From contig NC_085136.1 in NCBI RefSeq assembly GCF_035046485.1, positions 160,391,963 to 160,455,962 on the forward strand: a stretch of DNA of 64,000 nucleotides, read 5' to 3'. The DNA comes from Aedes albopictus (taxonomy: Eukaryota; Arthropoda; Insecta; Diptera; Culicidae). Below the pieces are notes generated by a model. That model saw nothing but the letters and a program-made list of their open reading frames with translations, searched no databases and was not told the DNA's origin. How positions within the stretch are numbered: position 1 is the stretch's first letter; the number at the start of each line of letters is the position of its first letter. This document shows positions 21,401-33,836 of the stretch, in pieces. The translations under genes and the position numbers were made by a program.

Positions 21401-24400
21401 AACACTCAAAATGACGTTTTATTAAAATTTGTCTCCTGAGGGGGTGGTCGTGGGTACCGACTTATGTCGAATCCCATATACACTCCATCTGGTAAGGTCA
21501 GGGCGTTAACAGTTAACACTCAAAATGACGTTTTATTAAAATTTGTCTCCTGAGGGGGTGGACGTAAGTACCGACTTATGTCGAATCCCATATACACTCC
21601 ATCTGGTAAGGTCAGGGCGTTAACAGTTAACACTCAAAATGACGTTTTATTAAAATTTGTCTCCTGAGGGGGTGGACGTAAGTACCGACTTATGTCAAAT
21701 CCCATACGTTACGTCAGGGCGTTAACAGTTAACACCCAAAATGACGTTTTATTAAAATTTGTCTCCTGAGGGGGTGGACGTAAGTACCACTCCATCTGGT
21801 AAGGTCAGGGCGTTAACAGTTAACACCAAAAATGACGTTTTATTAAAATTTGTATCCTGAGGGGGTGGTCGTGGGTACCGACTTATGTCAAATCCCATAT
21901 ACACTCCATCTGGTAAGGCCAGGGCGTTAACAGTTAACACTCAAAATGACGTTTTATTAAAATTTGTCTCCTGAGGGGGTGGACGTAAGTACCGACTTAT
22001 GTCAAATCCCATACGTTACGTCAGGGCGTTAACAGTTAACACCCAAAATGACGTTTTATTAAAATTTGTCTCCTGAGGGGGTGGACGTAAGTACCACTCC
22101 ATCTGGTAAGGTCAGGGCGTTAACAGTTAACACCAAAAATGACGTTTTATTAAAATTTGTCTCCTGAGGGGGTGGACGTAAGTACCGACTTATGTCAAAT
22201 CCCATATACACTCCATCTGGTAAGGTCAGGGCGTTAACAGTTAACACTCAAAATGACGTTTTATTAAAATTTGTCTCCTGAGGGGGTGGACGTAAGTACC
22301 GACTTATGTCAAATCCCATACGTTACGTCAGGGCGTTAACAGTTAACACCCAAAATGACGTTTTATTAAAATTTGTCTCCTGAGGGGGTGGACGTAAGTA
22401 CCACTCCATCTGGTAAGGTCAGGGCGTTAACAGTTAACACCAAAAATGACGTTTTATTAAAATTTGTCTCCTGAGGGGGTGGACGTAAGTACCGACTTAT
22501 GTCAAATCCCATATACACTCCATCTGGTAAGGTCAGGGCGTTAACAGTTAACACTCAAAATGACGTTTTATTAAAATTTGTCTCCTGAGGGGGTGGACGT
22601 AAGTACCGACTAATGTCAAATCCCATACGTTACGTCAGGGCGTTAACAGTTAACACCAAAAATGACGTTTTATTAAAATTTGTCTCCTGAGGGGGTGGTC
22701 GTGGGTACCGACTTATGTCAAATCCCATATACACTCCATCTGGTAAGGTCAGGGCGTTAACAGTTAACACTCAAAATGACGGTTTATTAAAATTTGTCTC
22801 CTGAGGGGGTGGACGTAAGTACCGACTTATGTCAAATCCCATATACACTCCATCTGGTAAGGTCAGGGCGTTAACAGTTAACACTCAAAATGACGTTTTA
22901 TTAAAATTTGTCTCCTGAGGGGGTGGACGTAAGTACCGACTTATGTCAAATCCCATATACACTCCATCTGGTAAGGTCAGGGCGTTAACAGTTAACACTC
23001 AAAATGAAGTTTTATTAAAATTTGTCTCCTGAGGGGGTGGACGTAAGTACCGACTTATGTCAAATCCCATATACACTCCATCTGGTAAGGTCAGGGCGTT
23101 AACAGTTAACACTCAAAATGACGTTTTATTAAAATTTGTCTCCTGAGGGGGTGGACGTAAGTACCGACTAATGTCAAATCCCATACGTTACGTCAGGGCG
23201 TTAACAGTTAACACCAAAAATGACGTTTTATTAAAATTTGTCTCCTGAGGGGGTGGACGTAAGTACCGACTTATGTCAAATCCCATACGTTACGTCAGGG
23301 CGTTAACAGTTAACACCAAAAATGACGTTTTATTAAAATTTGTCTCCTGAGGGGGTGGTCGTGGGTACCGACTTATGTCAAATCCCATATACACTCCATC
23401 TGGTAAGGTCAGGGCGTTAACAGTTAACACTCAAAATGACGGTTTATTAAAATTTGTCTCCTGAGGGGGTGGACGTAAGTACCGACTTATGTCAAATCCC
23501 ATATACACTCCATCTGGTAAGGTCAGGGCGTTAACAGTTAACACTCAAAATGACGTTTTATTAAAATTTGTCTCCTGAGGGGGTGGACGTAAGTACCGAC
23601 TAATGTCAAATCCCATACGTTACGTCAGGGCGTTAACAGTTAACACCAAAAATGACGTTTTATTAAAATTTGTCTCCTGAGGGGGTGGACGTAAGTACCG
23701 ACTAATGTCAAATCCCATACGTTACGTCAGGGCGTTAACAGTTAACACCAAAAATGACGTTTTATTAAAATTTGTCTCCTGAGGGGGTGGACGTAAGTAC
23801 CGACTTATGTCAAATCCCATACGTTACGTCAGGGCGTTAACAGTTAACACCAAAAATGACGTTTTATTAAAATTTGTCTCCTGAGGGGGTGGTCGTGGGT
23901 ACCGACTTATGTCAAATCCCATATACACTCCATCTGGTAAGGTCAGGGCGTTAACAGTTAACACTCAAAATGACGGTTTATTAAAATTTGTCTCCTGAGG
24001 GGGTGGACGTAAGTACCGACTTATGTCAAATCCCATATACACTCCATCTGGTAAGGTCAGGGCGTTAACAGTTAACACTCAAAATGACGTTTTATTAAAA
24101 TTTGTCTCCTGAGGGGGTGGACGTAAGTACCGACTTATGTCAAATCCCATACGTTACGTCAGGGCGTTAACAGTTAACACCAAATATGACGTTTTATTAA
24201 AATTTGTCTCCTGAGGGGGTGGTCGTGGGTACCGACTTATGTCAAATCCCATATACACTCCATCTGGTAAGGTCAGGGCGTTAACAGTTAACACTCAAAA
24301 AGACGTTTTATTAAAATTTGTCTCCTGAGGGGGTGGACGTAAGTACCGACTTATGTCGAATCCCATATACACTCCATCTGGTAAGGTCAGGGCGTTAACA

Positions 24401-25118
24401 GTTAACACTCAAAATGACGTTTTATTAAAATTTGTCTCCTGAGGGGGTGGACGTAAGTACCGACTTATGTCGAATCCCATATACACTCCATCTGGTAAGG
24501 TCAGGGCGTTAACAGTTAACACTCAAAATGACGTTTTATTAAAATTTGTCTCCTGAGGGGGTGGACGTAAGTACCGACTTATGTCGAATCCCATATACAC
24601 TCCAACTGGTAAGGTCAGGGCGTTAACAGTTAACACTCAAAATGACGTTTTATTAAAATTTGTCTCCTGAGGGGGTGGTCGTGGGTACCGACTTATGTCA
24701 AATCCCATATACACTCCATCTGGTAAGGTCAGGGCGTTAACAGTTAACACCCAAAATATCGTTTTATTAAAATTTGTCTCCTGAGGGGGTGGACGTAAGT
24801 ACCGACTTATGTCGAATCCCATATACACTCCATCTGGTAAGGTCAGGGCGTTAACAGTTAACACTCAAAATGACGTTTTATTAAAATTTGTCTCCTGAGG
24901 GGGTGGACGTAAGTACCGACTTATGTCGAATCCCATATACACTCCATCTGGTAATGTCAAGGCGTTAACAGTTAACACCCAAAATATCGTTTCATTAAAA
25001 TTTGTCTCCTGAGGGGGTGGACGTAAGTACCGACTTATGTCGAATCCCATATACACTCCATCTGGTAAGGTCAGGGCGTTAACAGTTAACACTCAAAATG
25101 ATGTTTTATTAAAATTTT
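18478..25118. repeat. 6.6-kb satellite array, about 62 monomers
   Basis: A tandem array with core GGCGTTAACAGTTAACAC. It continues with AAAATGACGTTTTATTAAAA, TCCTGAGGGGGTGG and GTAAGTACC. Three monomer lengths occur: 114 bp (with TATACACTCCATCTGGTAAG), 102 bp (that part replaced by TACGTTACGTCA) and 91 bp (GTACC joined straight to ACTCC). I count about 62 GTTAACAGTTAAC cores by eye. The monomers are very similar. The first units (18478-18780) and the last ones (24950-25118) differ most, for example AAAATATCG. Open frames on the minus strand (MLTVNALTLPDGV) are monomer translations, not genes. Confidence 0.95.
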
Positions 25119-25599
25119 GAATGAATTTTTGACACGCGAAAATCGATTTTTCTCTTAAACCGTGTGTCGGACGTACATCGGGCACAGTGCGCTGGATAGA
25201 GGGCCAGGTCTACTGTCCAGCGCACTACGTCCGACGTTAGGTTTCACGTATTGATTTTGAGAAAATTTGATTGTTGGGTGTGGGGAAGCTTCGGGTTTTG
25301 GTAATCGGTTTGACTGAGCCTCAGTACACTAACTGTCAAAACGGATGCAAAAGGTAAACAATTTATTATGGCTGTATTACACTATTCTATTTTCGTCAAA
25401 AAATAATTCATAATTAAACTTAATTATGAACAAAAATATAGCGAACGTGCCTCCACGATCACCCCATGCTCAAATGTTCGCATATCTTCCGTATGCCTTC
25501 ATCTCATCTTCATCGCAGGAACTCGGTCAGACAAAAATATCTTATAGAAAAAATAACACTTTTAGTTAGGACTATATTTTATAGAAATGAAGTTTAACT
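25119..25599. other. Unassigned sequence after the satellite
   Basis: Contains an imperfect hairpin at 25166-25235, listed separately, and AT-rich sequence. No gene is recognised. Confidence 0.35.
25166..25235. repeat. Imperfect hairpin next to the satellite
   Basis: GTCGGACGTA (25166) pairs with TACGTCCGAC (25226-25235), and GTGCGCTGGA (25187) pairs with TCCAGCGCAC (25216-25225). The left arm carries an extra 11 bp between the two stem halves. It is the GC-richest point near the array edge. Confidence 0.6.
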
Positions 25600-25925
25600 T
25601 ACGTATTGTTCATGTTACGTTATCAGAGCTCAAACTTGCTGGTACAATAAAAATGTACAATAGAATCGTTTGTTCGTACATTTCCAGCACAGTTTTCATG
25701 GAATCCTTCTCTCAAATTAATGACAATGGTTTTGACCAAAGTCTGCAAGAGAAACCATCTTGTTAAGAGTATGAATAGTGGAAAGATAATAAAACTCACC
25801 TGAAAGAACTCCTCCAGACAATTTCGATATTTCCCCAAAAATAAATGGGTTGGTGAAGCTGCTGTAGGATTTCATGGATTTTTGTATATGATTTTTTTCA
25901 CATAACACATCACCATTTTCTTAAA
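25600..25925 (-). other. Candidate spliced transcript segment
   Basis: On the minus strand a frame from about 25908 reads MLCEKNHIQKSMKSYSSF, then SKLSGGVLS. It reaches a canonical donor (CAG|GTGAGT near 25800). A polypyrimidine-rich stretch then ends in TCTTGCAG near 25743, giving an intron of about 57 nt. Because 57 is a multiple of three with no stop, the frame stays open whether or not it is spliced and ends at DFGQNHCH. A second strong donor, CGTAAGTT, lies near 25603. No domain is recognised; it could be a small gene, an exon of a larger one, or chance. Confidence 0.3.
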
Positions 25926-26054
25926 TTAATGTGACCGACAGGTTATTGATGTTGTTTTACCGTTGTTCATTGTTCAAAACAGATTGAGATAATAATAATT
26001 TTGAACCAATTCACATGCAAATTTGTACTCAGGTAGACACGTTGAATACTACCA

Positions 26055-26183
26055 GTGTACAAACAATCAAATAGATGGGTTTAAGATTGTCCGAGTTATA
26101 GCGAAATAAGGCTGATACAAATTTAATTTTGACATTTTGTCTCCTCTCCCTCTTTAAAAATTTTTGGCTGGATTTTACACGAC
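26055..26183. repeat. Captured MITE piece inside the array, copy 1 of 3
   Basis: The segment with AGATGGGTTTAAGATTGTCC, GAGTTATAGCGAAATAAGG and TTTTGTCTCCTCTCCCTCTT is unrelated to the monomers. It recurs at about 31372-31495 and 32816-32942. Its upstream flank here (25999-26050, GTACTCAGGTAGACAC) resembles the MITE at 3410-3622, so this copy is probably closest to the captured source. Confidence 0.7.
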
Positions 26184-27020
26184 AACTATTCTCAACACAA
26201 ATGAAATAAAAAAATAAATTAAACAGAATGGCTCCAAGGAGTTCCATAAGAACTGTGATCTCATGACAACAATTCTTAATACAACTAAAATTTCAAAAAT
26301 AATTTAAATGAATTATACAGAATTGCTCCAATAAGTGATCTCACGACAATTCTCAACAGAAATAAAATTTCATAAATAATTTAAATGAATTAAACAGAAC
26401 TGCTCCAAGCAGTGATTTCACGGCAACAATTCTTAACACTAACAAAAATTTTAAAATAAAAAAAATAGATAAATTATTCAGAATAGTTCCAAGGAGTTCC
26501 ATAAGAACTGTGATCTCACGACAACAACTCTCAACACAAATAAATATTTAAAAATAATAACAATGAATTATCCAGAATTGCATCAATAAGTGATTTCACG
26601 GCAACAATTCTTAACACTAACAAAATTTTTAAAATAAAAAAAAATAGATAAATTATTCAGAATAGTTCCAAGAAGTTCCATAAGAACTGTGATCTCACGA
26701 CAATAATTCTCAACACAACTAAAATTTCAAAAATAATTTAAATGAATTAATCAGAATGGTTCCAAGGAGTTCTATAAGAACTGTGATCTCACGACAACAA
26801 TTCTCAACACAAATAAATTTAACAAAAAAAAATCAATGAATTAAACAGAATAGTTCCAAGAAGTTCCATAAGAACTGTGATCTCACGACAACAATTCTCA
26901 ACACAACTAAAATTTCAAAAATAATTTAAATGAATTGAACAGAACTGCTCCAATAAGTGATTTCACGGCAACAATTCTCAACACAACTAAAATTTCAAAA
27001 ATAATTTAAATGAATTAAAC

Positions 27021-28823
27021 CAGTGAATCAAAATTCAACCATCGCGCAACAATAATGACAATGTCGCAACCTGTATTTGTTGCGACAAACAAACCCATGC
27101 GACATAAGTTTGTCCTAACTTGAAAATAATGGGATTAACATCGTACACCACGAGTTTAGAGATTTTTAAGCCTTGCAATGCGATTTTCGAACGGTAACTT
27201 CGAGTCGGCAAACACTGCAACTCTGGGGAAGCTCTATCATCAAACAGTTTCGACTTTGGGTTAGCAATAATTGATTATTCACGAGCCCCGTAACGTGGGT
27301 AGATCACCTTATAATGGTGCGTTACGGCGTAAGATCTACCATAACAAATTTTGATCTTGTAATTTTTTAGCTTTGTTAATTTAAATGCAAGAAAATTCCA
27401 AGATCACAATTTGGTGTACTTTTTTTGTATGTTTTTCATTGTTAATAAACCATTTGTTTCAGGAGGAGTCAGGTAATTTTTGTCTACGTCTAGAGAGATT
27501 TGTTTCCGAAAATTATGTAACTGTTGTGATCCTATCACCATTTAATACTATTTTCTATTTCAGATGTACAAGTGGGCAACCCTGTGGTCGAGACGACGAA
27601 ACATCTTTCTTATATTTTGAAGGGTCAAGATCACCATATCATTCGGTGGCGGGTAGATCACGTTGTCCGCGTCGTTTTTCTTCGAGCCGAGTCGTAATGT
27701 CGCGGATGTAAACGTGTTTTTTGTAGAATTTTTTTCTTCGGATCGCCATTTTTCTTACTCGTTTTACGCGCTCTTGTTTTATTTATTTATTATTTTTTTT
27801 TGATTGAATTGAGATGTTTTTTGTTGTTGTTTAACGTGGTTTTTGTTTATGTTTTTTTCTTTTCTTTTATTTTGTTATTTCTCGAGCCGCCAATTTTTTT
27901 TTCTCGCGTTTAAAACATGCATTGCAAAGTTCCGATGACCCTGGAGGGATCAGTTCTGATTGTGCCTCGCACTGAGCCGAAACATACTTATTTATACAAT
28001 AAATAGAAAACTTATCTTTTGATTTCATTTTCGTTCAACTCGTCTTACGCGATTTTTTTTTTAATTGAAATGTTTTTTTTTGTAAATTGAGGTTTTTTTT
28101 TTCTTGAACTGCCAACTTTTTTTTTGTCTTTTTTTCACGCGTTTCAAACATTTATTGTAACGTTCCGATGACCCTGGAGGGATCGGTTCTGCTTGGGCCT
28201 CTCACTGAGCAGAAACATAATTATTTAAGCAATAAATAAAAAAAAATCTCTTTTGATTGCCGGCTTTCAAAAGATTAAATTTTAACCATATAAACAACCA
28301 ATGCCGTGGGTCCATCGCCAGCTTTTCAGGCGAATCCTTGACCTACATAATACACCACCCAACCACCCACTCCGTAGTACTTATGGGAGTGTCACTGAGT
28401 CGGAGGCCTCTTATATAAGTGCTACATCAACATTTCCTTTCCCTATCCCAAGTTACGGTAAAGATGGGCGTGGCCGGGAATAATGACATTTGTGCTTTTG
28501 GTATTCTTGCATAAGATTGGAGCAAAGTTAACTCCCCGGCCTTGTTCCGAAAAGCAATCCGAGCAAGATTAGCAAAAGGTACATGAATGTTGTTAGTATC
28601 CAATCTACGAAGTATACCGTAACTACGCTAACGCTAACGCTAACGCTAACGCAATAATTGATTATTCACGAGTTGAAAAGTACGCAACGAATTCAGCTTC
28701 CGTCTGCAACAAAAAAAATTCGAGATCATGTCATTATCTGTTACCAGTAGGGATAAAGAGTAATCGTCGCACCTTCTTTGTTGCTTGTTTTGTGCCTCTT
28801 TTGTCTGACAATTCTCTTCACTG
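27021..28823. mobile_element. hAT-like element, 8-bp duplication AATTAAAC
   Basis: The ends CAGTGAATCAAAATTC and CAGTGAAGAGAATTG (complement of the right end) share the hAT-type CAGTG start. The 8-bp AATTAAAC is on both sides (27013-27020 and 28824-28831) and belongs to the array monomer, so removal restores an ordinary unit. The element's own sequence is about 416 bp; the rest is the nested insertion at 27286. Confidence 0.75.
27286..28650 (+). mobile_element. LINE-type insertion with 22-bp duplication
   Basis: A 22-bp direct repeat beginning GCAATAATTGATTATTCACG lies at 27264-27285 and 28651-28672. The right end carries four GCTAAC repeats, a simple tail as in some non-LTR elements without poly(A). 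The interior holds two copies of a segment with TTCCGATGACCCTGGAGGGA (about 27890-28020 and 28110-28250), each followed by AATAAATA. An acceptor-like TTTCAG at about 27563 opens a frame DVQVGNPVVETTKHL to about 27704. No RT is visible, so it is 5'-truncated or non-autonomous. Confidence 0.7.
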
Positions 28824-31800
28824 AATTAAACAGAAATGCTCCAAGGAGTTCCATAAGAACTGTGATCTCACGACAACAATTCTCAACACAAATAAAATTT
28901 CAAAAAAAAAATCAATGAATTAAACAGAATAGTTCCAAGAAGTTCCATCAGAACTGTGATCTCATGACAACAGTTCTTAATACAACTAAAATTTCAAAAA
29001 TAATTTAAATGAATTATACAGAATTGCTCCAATAAGTGATCTTACGACAATTCTCAACACAAATAAAATTTCATAAATAATTTAAATGAATTAAACAGAA
29101 CTGCTCCAAGCAGTGATTTCACGGCAACAATTCTTAACACAAACAAAATTTAAAAAAAAATAGATAAATTAATCAGAATAGTTCCAAGAAGTTCCATAAG
29201 AACTGTGATCTCACGACAACAATTCTCAACACAACTAAAATTTCAAAAATAATTTAAATGAATTGAACAAAACTGCTCCAATAAGTGATTTCACGGCAAC
29301 AATTCTTAACACTAACAAAATTTCAAAAAAAAAATAGATAAACTATTCAGAATAGTTCCAAGAAGTTTCATAAGAACTGTGATCTCACGACAATAATTCT
29401 CAACACAACTAAACTTTCAAAAATAATTTATGAATCAAACAGAATTGCTCCAAGGAGTTCCATAAGAACTGTGATCTCACGACAACAATTCTCAAAACAA
29501 ATAAAATTAAAAAAAAAAAGAATTAAACAGAATAGTTCCAAGAAGTTCCATCAGAACTGTGATCTCATGACAACAATTCTTAATACAACTAAAATTTCAA
29601 AAATAATTTAAATAAATTAAACAGAACTGCTCCAATAAGTGATTTCACGGCAACAATTCTCAACACAAACAAAATTTTTAAAATAAAAAAAAATTGATAA
29701 ATTATTCAGAATAGTTCCAAGGAGTTCCATAAGAACTGTGATCTCACGACAACAATTCTCAACACAAATAAAATTTAAAAAAATGAATTGATCAGAATGG
29801 TTCCAAGGAGTTCTATAAGAACTGTGATCTCACGACAACAACTCTCAACACAAATATTAAAAATAATAACAATGAATTATCCAGAATTGCATCAATAAGT
29901 GATTTCACGGCAACAATTCTTAACACTAACAAAATTTTTAAAATAAAAAAAAAATAGATAAATTATTCAGTATAGTTCCAAGAAGTTCCATAAGAACTGT
30001 GATCTCACGACAATAATTCTCAACACAACTAAAATTTCAAAAATAATTTAAATGAATTGACCAGAATTGCTCCAAGGAGTTCCTTAAGAACTGTGATCTC
30101 ACGACAATAATTCTCAACACAAATAAAATTTCATAAATAATTTAAATGAATTAAACAGAACTGCTCCAAGCAGTGATTTCACGGCAACAATTCTCAACAC
30201 AAACAAAATTTTTAAAATAAAAAAATAGATAAATTATTCAGAATAGTTTCAAGAAGTTCAATAAGAACTGTGATCTCACGACACAAATTCTCAAAACTAA
30301 TAAATATTTAAAAATAATAACAATGAATTATTCAGAATTGCATCAATAAGTGATTTCACGGCAACAATTCTTAACACAAACAAAATTTTTAAAATAAAAA
30401 ATTATTCCAAGGAGTTCCATAAGAACTGTGATCTCATGACAACAATTCTCAACACAAATAAAATTTCAAAAATATTTTAAATGAATTTAACAGAATTGCT
30501 CCAATATGTGATCTCACGGCAACAATTCTTAACACAAACAAAATTAAAAAAAAAATAGATAAATTAATCAGAGTAGTTCCAAGGAGTTCCACAGGAACTG
30601 TGATCTCACGACAACAATTCTCAACACAAATGAAATAAAAAAATGAATTAAACAGAATGGCTCCAAGGTGTTCCATAAGAACTGTGATCTCATGACAACA
30701 ATTCTCAACACAAATAAAATTTCAAAAATAATTTAAATGAATTAAACAGAACTGCTCCAATAAGTGATTTCACGGCAACAATTCTTAACACAAACCAAAT
30801 TTATAAAATAAAAAAAATAGATAAATTATTCAGAATAGTTTCAAGGAGTTCCATAAGAACTGTGATCTCACGACAACAATTCTCAACACAAAAAAAAATT
30901 TAAAAAAAAATGAATTAATCAGAGTGGTTCCAAGGAGTTCTATAAGAACTGTGATCTCACGACAACAATGCTCAACACAAATAAATATTTAAAAATATGA
31001 CAATAAGTGATTTCACGGCAACAATTCTTAACACTAACAAAATTTTTAAAATAAAAAATAGATAAATTATTCAGAATAGTTCCAATGAGTTCCATAAGAA
31101 CTGTGATCTCACGACAACAATTATCAACACAAATAAAATTAAAAAAAAAAATCAGTGAATTAAACAGAATAGTTCCAAGAACTTCCATAAGAACTGTGAT
31201 CTCACGACAACAATTCTCAACACAAATAAAATTTAAAAAAAAAATCAATGAAATAAACAAGAATTTTCATAAGAACTGTGATTTCATGACAACAGTTCTA
31301 AATACAACTAAAATTTCAAAAATAATTTGATTGAATTAAACAGAATTGCTCCAAAGAGTTCCATGTACAAAAATAAATAGATGGGTTTAAGATTGTCCGA
31401 GTTATAGCGAAATAAGGCTGATACAAATTTAATTTTGACATTTTGTCTCCTCTCCCTCTTTAAAAATTTTTGGCTGGATTTTACACAACAATAATTCTCA
31501 ACACAAATGAAATAAAAAAATAAATTAAACAGAATGGCTCCAAGGAGTTCCATAAGAACTGTGATCTCATGACAACAATTCTTAACGCAAACAAAATTTC
31601 AAAAAAAAAAAATAGATAGATTAATCAGAATAGTTCCAAGAAGTGCCATAAGAACTGTGATCTCACGACAACGATTCTCAACACAAATAATATTTGAAAA
31701 AAAAAATGAATTAAACAGAAATGCTCCAAGGAGTTCCATAATAACTGTGATCTTATAACAACAATTCTCAAAACAAATAAAATAAAAAAAATATCAATGA

Positions 31801-33439
31801 ATTAAACAGAATAGTTCCAAAAAGTTCCATAAGAACTGTGATCTCACGACAACAATTCTCAACACAAATAATATTTGAAAAAAAAAAAATTAATTAAACA
31901 GAATTGCTCCAAGGAGTTCCATAATAACTGTGATCTTATAACAACAATTCTCAACACAAATAAAATTTAAAAAAAAAATCAATGAATTTAACAGAATAGT
32001 TCCAAAAAGTTCCATAAGAACTGTGATCTCACGGCAACAATTCTTAAAACAAACAAAATTTTTAAAATAAAAAAATAGATAAATTATTCAGAATAGTTCC
32101 AAGGAGTTTCATAAGAACTGTGATCTCATGACAACAATTATTATAACAACTAAAATTTCAAAAATATTTTAAATGAATTTAACAGAATTGCTCCAATATG
32201 TGATCTCACGGCAACAATTCTTAACACAAACAAAATTAAAAAAAAAAAATAGATAAATTAATCAGAGTAGTTCCAAGGAGTTCCATAGGAACTGTGATCT
32301 CACGACAACAATTCTCAACACAAATAAAGTTAAAAAAAATGAATTGATCAGAATGGTTCCAAGGAGTTCTATAAGAACTGTGATCTCACGGCAACAATTC
32401 TCAACACAAATAAATATTTAAAAATAATAACAATGAATTATCCAGAATTGCATCAATAAGTGATTTCACGGCAACAATTCTTAACACTAACAAAAATTTT
32501 AAAATAAAAAAAATAGATAAATTATTCAGAATAGTTCCAAGGAGTTCCATAAGAACTATGATCTCACGACAACAATTATCAACACAAATAAAATTTCAAA
32601 AAAAAAATCAATGAATCAAACAGAATAGTTCCAAGAACTTCCATAAGAACTGTGATCTCACGACAACAATTCTCAACACAAATAAAATAAAAAAAAATCA
32701 ATGAAATAAACAAGAAGTTTCATAAGAACTGTGATCTCATGACAACAGTTCTAAATACAACTAAAATTTCAAAAATAATTTAAATGAATTAAACAGAATT
32801 GCTCCAAGGAGTTCCATGTACAAAAAATCAAATAGATGGGTTTAAGATTGTCCGAGTTATAGCGAAATAAGGCTCATACAAATTTAACTTTGACATTTTG
32901 TCTCCTCTCCCTCTTCAAAAATTTTTGGCTGGATTCTACACGACAACAATTCTCAACACAAATGAAATAAAAAAATGAATTGAACAGAAAAAAAAATCAA
33001 TGAAATAAACAAGAAGTTCCATAAGAACTGTGATCTCATGACAACAATTCTTAACACAAATAAAATTTCAAAAATGATTTAAATGAATTAACCAGTACTG
33101 CTCCTGCTAAGTGATCTCACGGCAACAATTCTTAACGCAAACAAAATTTCAAAAAAAAAAAAAAAAGTAGATAGATTAATCAGAATCGTTCCAAGAAGTG
33201 CCATAAGAACTGTGATCTCACGACAACAATTCTCAACACAAATAATATTTGACAAAAAAAATGAATGTAACAGAATTGCTCCAAGGAGTTCCATAATAAC
33301 TGTGATCTTATAACAACAATTCTCAACACAAATAAAATTAAAAAAAAAATCAATGAATTAAACAGAATAGTTCCAAAAAGTTCCATAAGAACTGTGATCT
33401 CATGACAACAATTCTCAACACAAATAAAATTTCAAAAAT

Positions 33440-33836
33440 ATTGTATTTTTTACGAATAATCAGACTTTTGAGACGAAATTGAAATCGCCCGAAAATCGTA
33501 CAAATCTGTCATCCCCGACAGCTTTTCGCTTTCGACCCATGATTCAGGCGAAATCAGCGCGGTTTGTTGTGAAAACAAGATCAGCTGGTGGATGCCGAAC
33601 AATGAGGATGAACGTAAACATCGGATGTCCAGCTGATTTTGTTGTGTAAACATGATCAGCTGGTGGACCGAGAACAATGAGAAAAATGTGTAAACATTGA
33701 GACGGCCGGCGAAATCTGTCATTATATCGGGCGAGTTGCTAAAGACCGGCAGAAAAGAGCGACAGCGAAATCGAAAGCGAAATAGGAGAACGACGAAATT
33801 TATTGCACTGAAGTCTAAGTGAAAAAAAAAAATCGC
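33440..33836. mobile_element. 397-bp insertion in the minisatellite
   Basis: A non-monomer block between CAAAAATA and AATAATTTAAATG of an otherwise ordinary unit. It has internal direct repeats (ATCAGCTGGTGGA twice, near 33581 and 33655) and inverted GCCCGA / TCGGGC pieces near its ends. It is probably a MITE; the boundaries are approximate. Confidence 0.55.

Noticed and set aside
18495..25092. Repeated minus-strand frames starting MLTVNALTLPDG
   Set aside because: They are translations of satellite monomers, broken by stops and by the 91-bp units, with no sign of a gene.
27385..27711. 108-codon frame as a secreted protein gene
   Set aside because: It lies within an inserted retroelement, crosses splice-like sites and has no domain; kept only as a remark under that element.
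30940..31260. Frames with CVENCCREITVLMELLG repeats
   Set aside because: Antisense of the second minisatellite; the unit length varies and phase is not kept.
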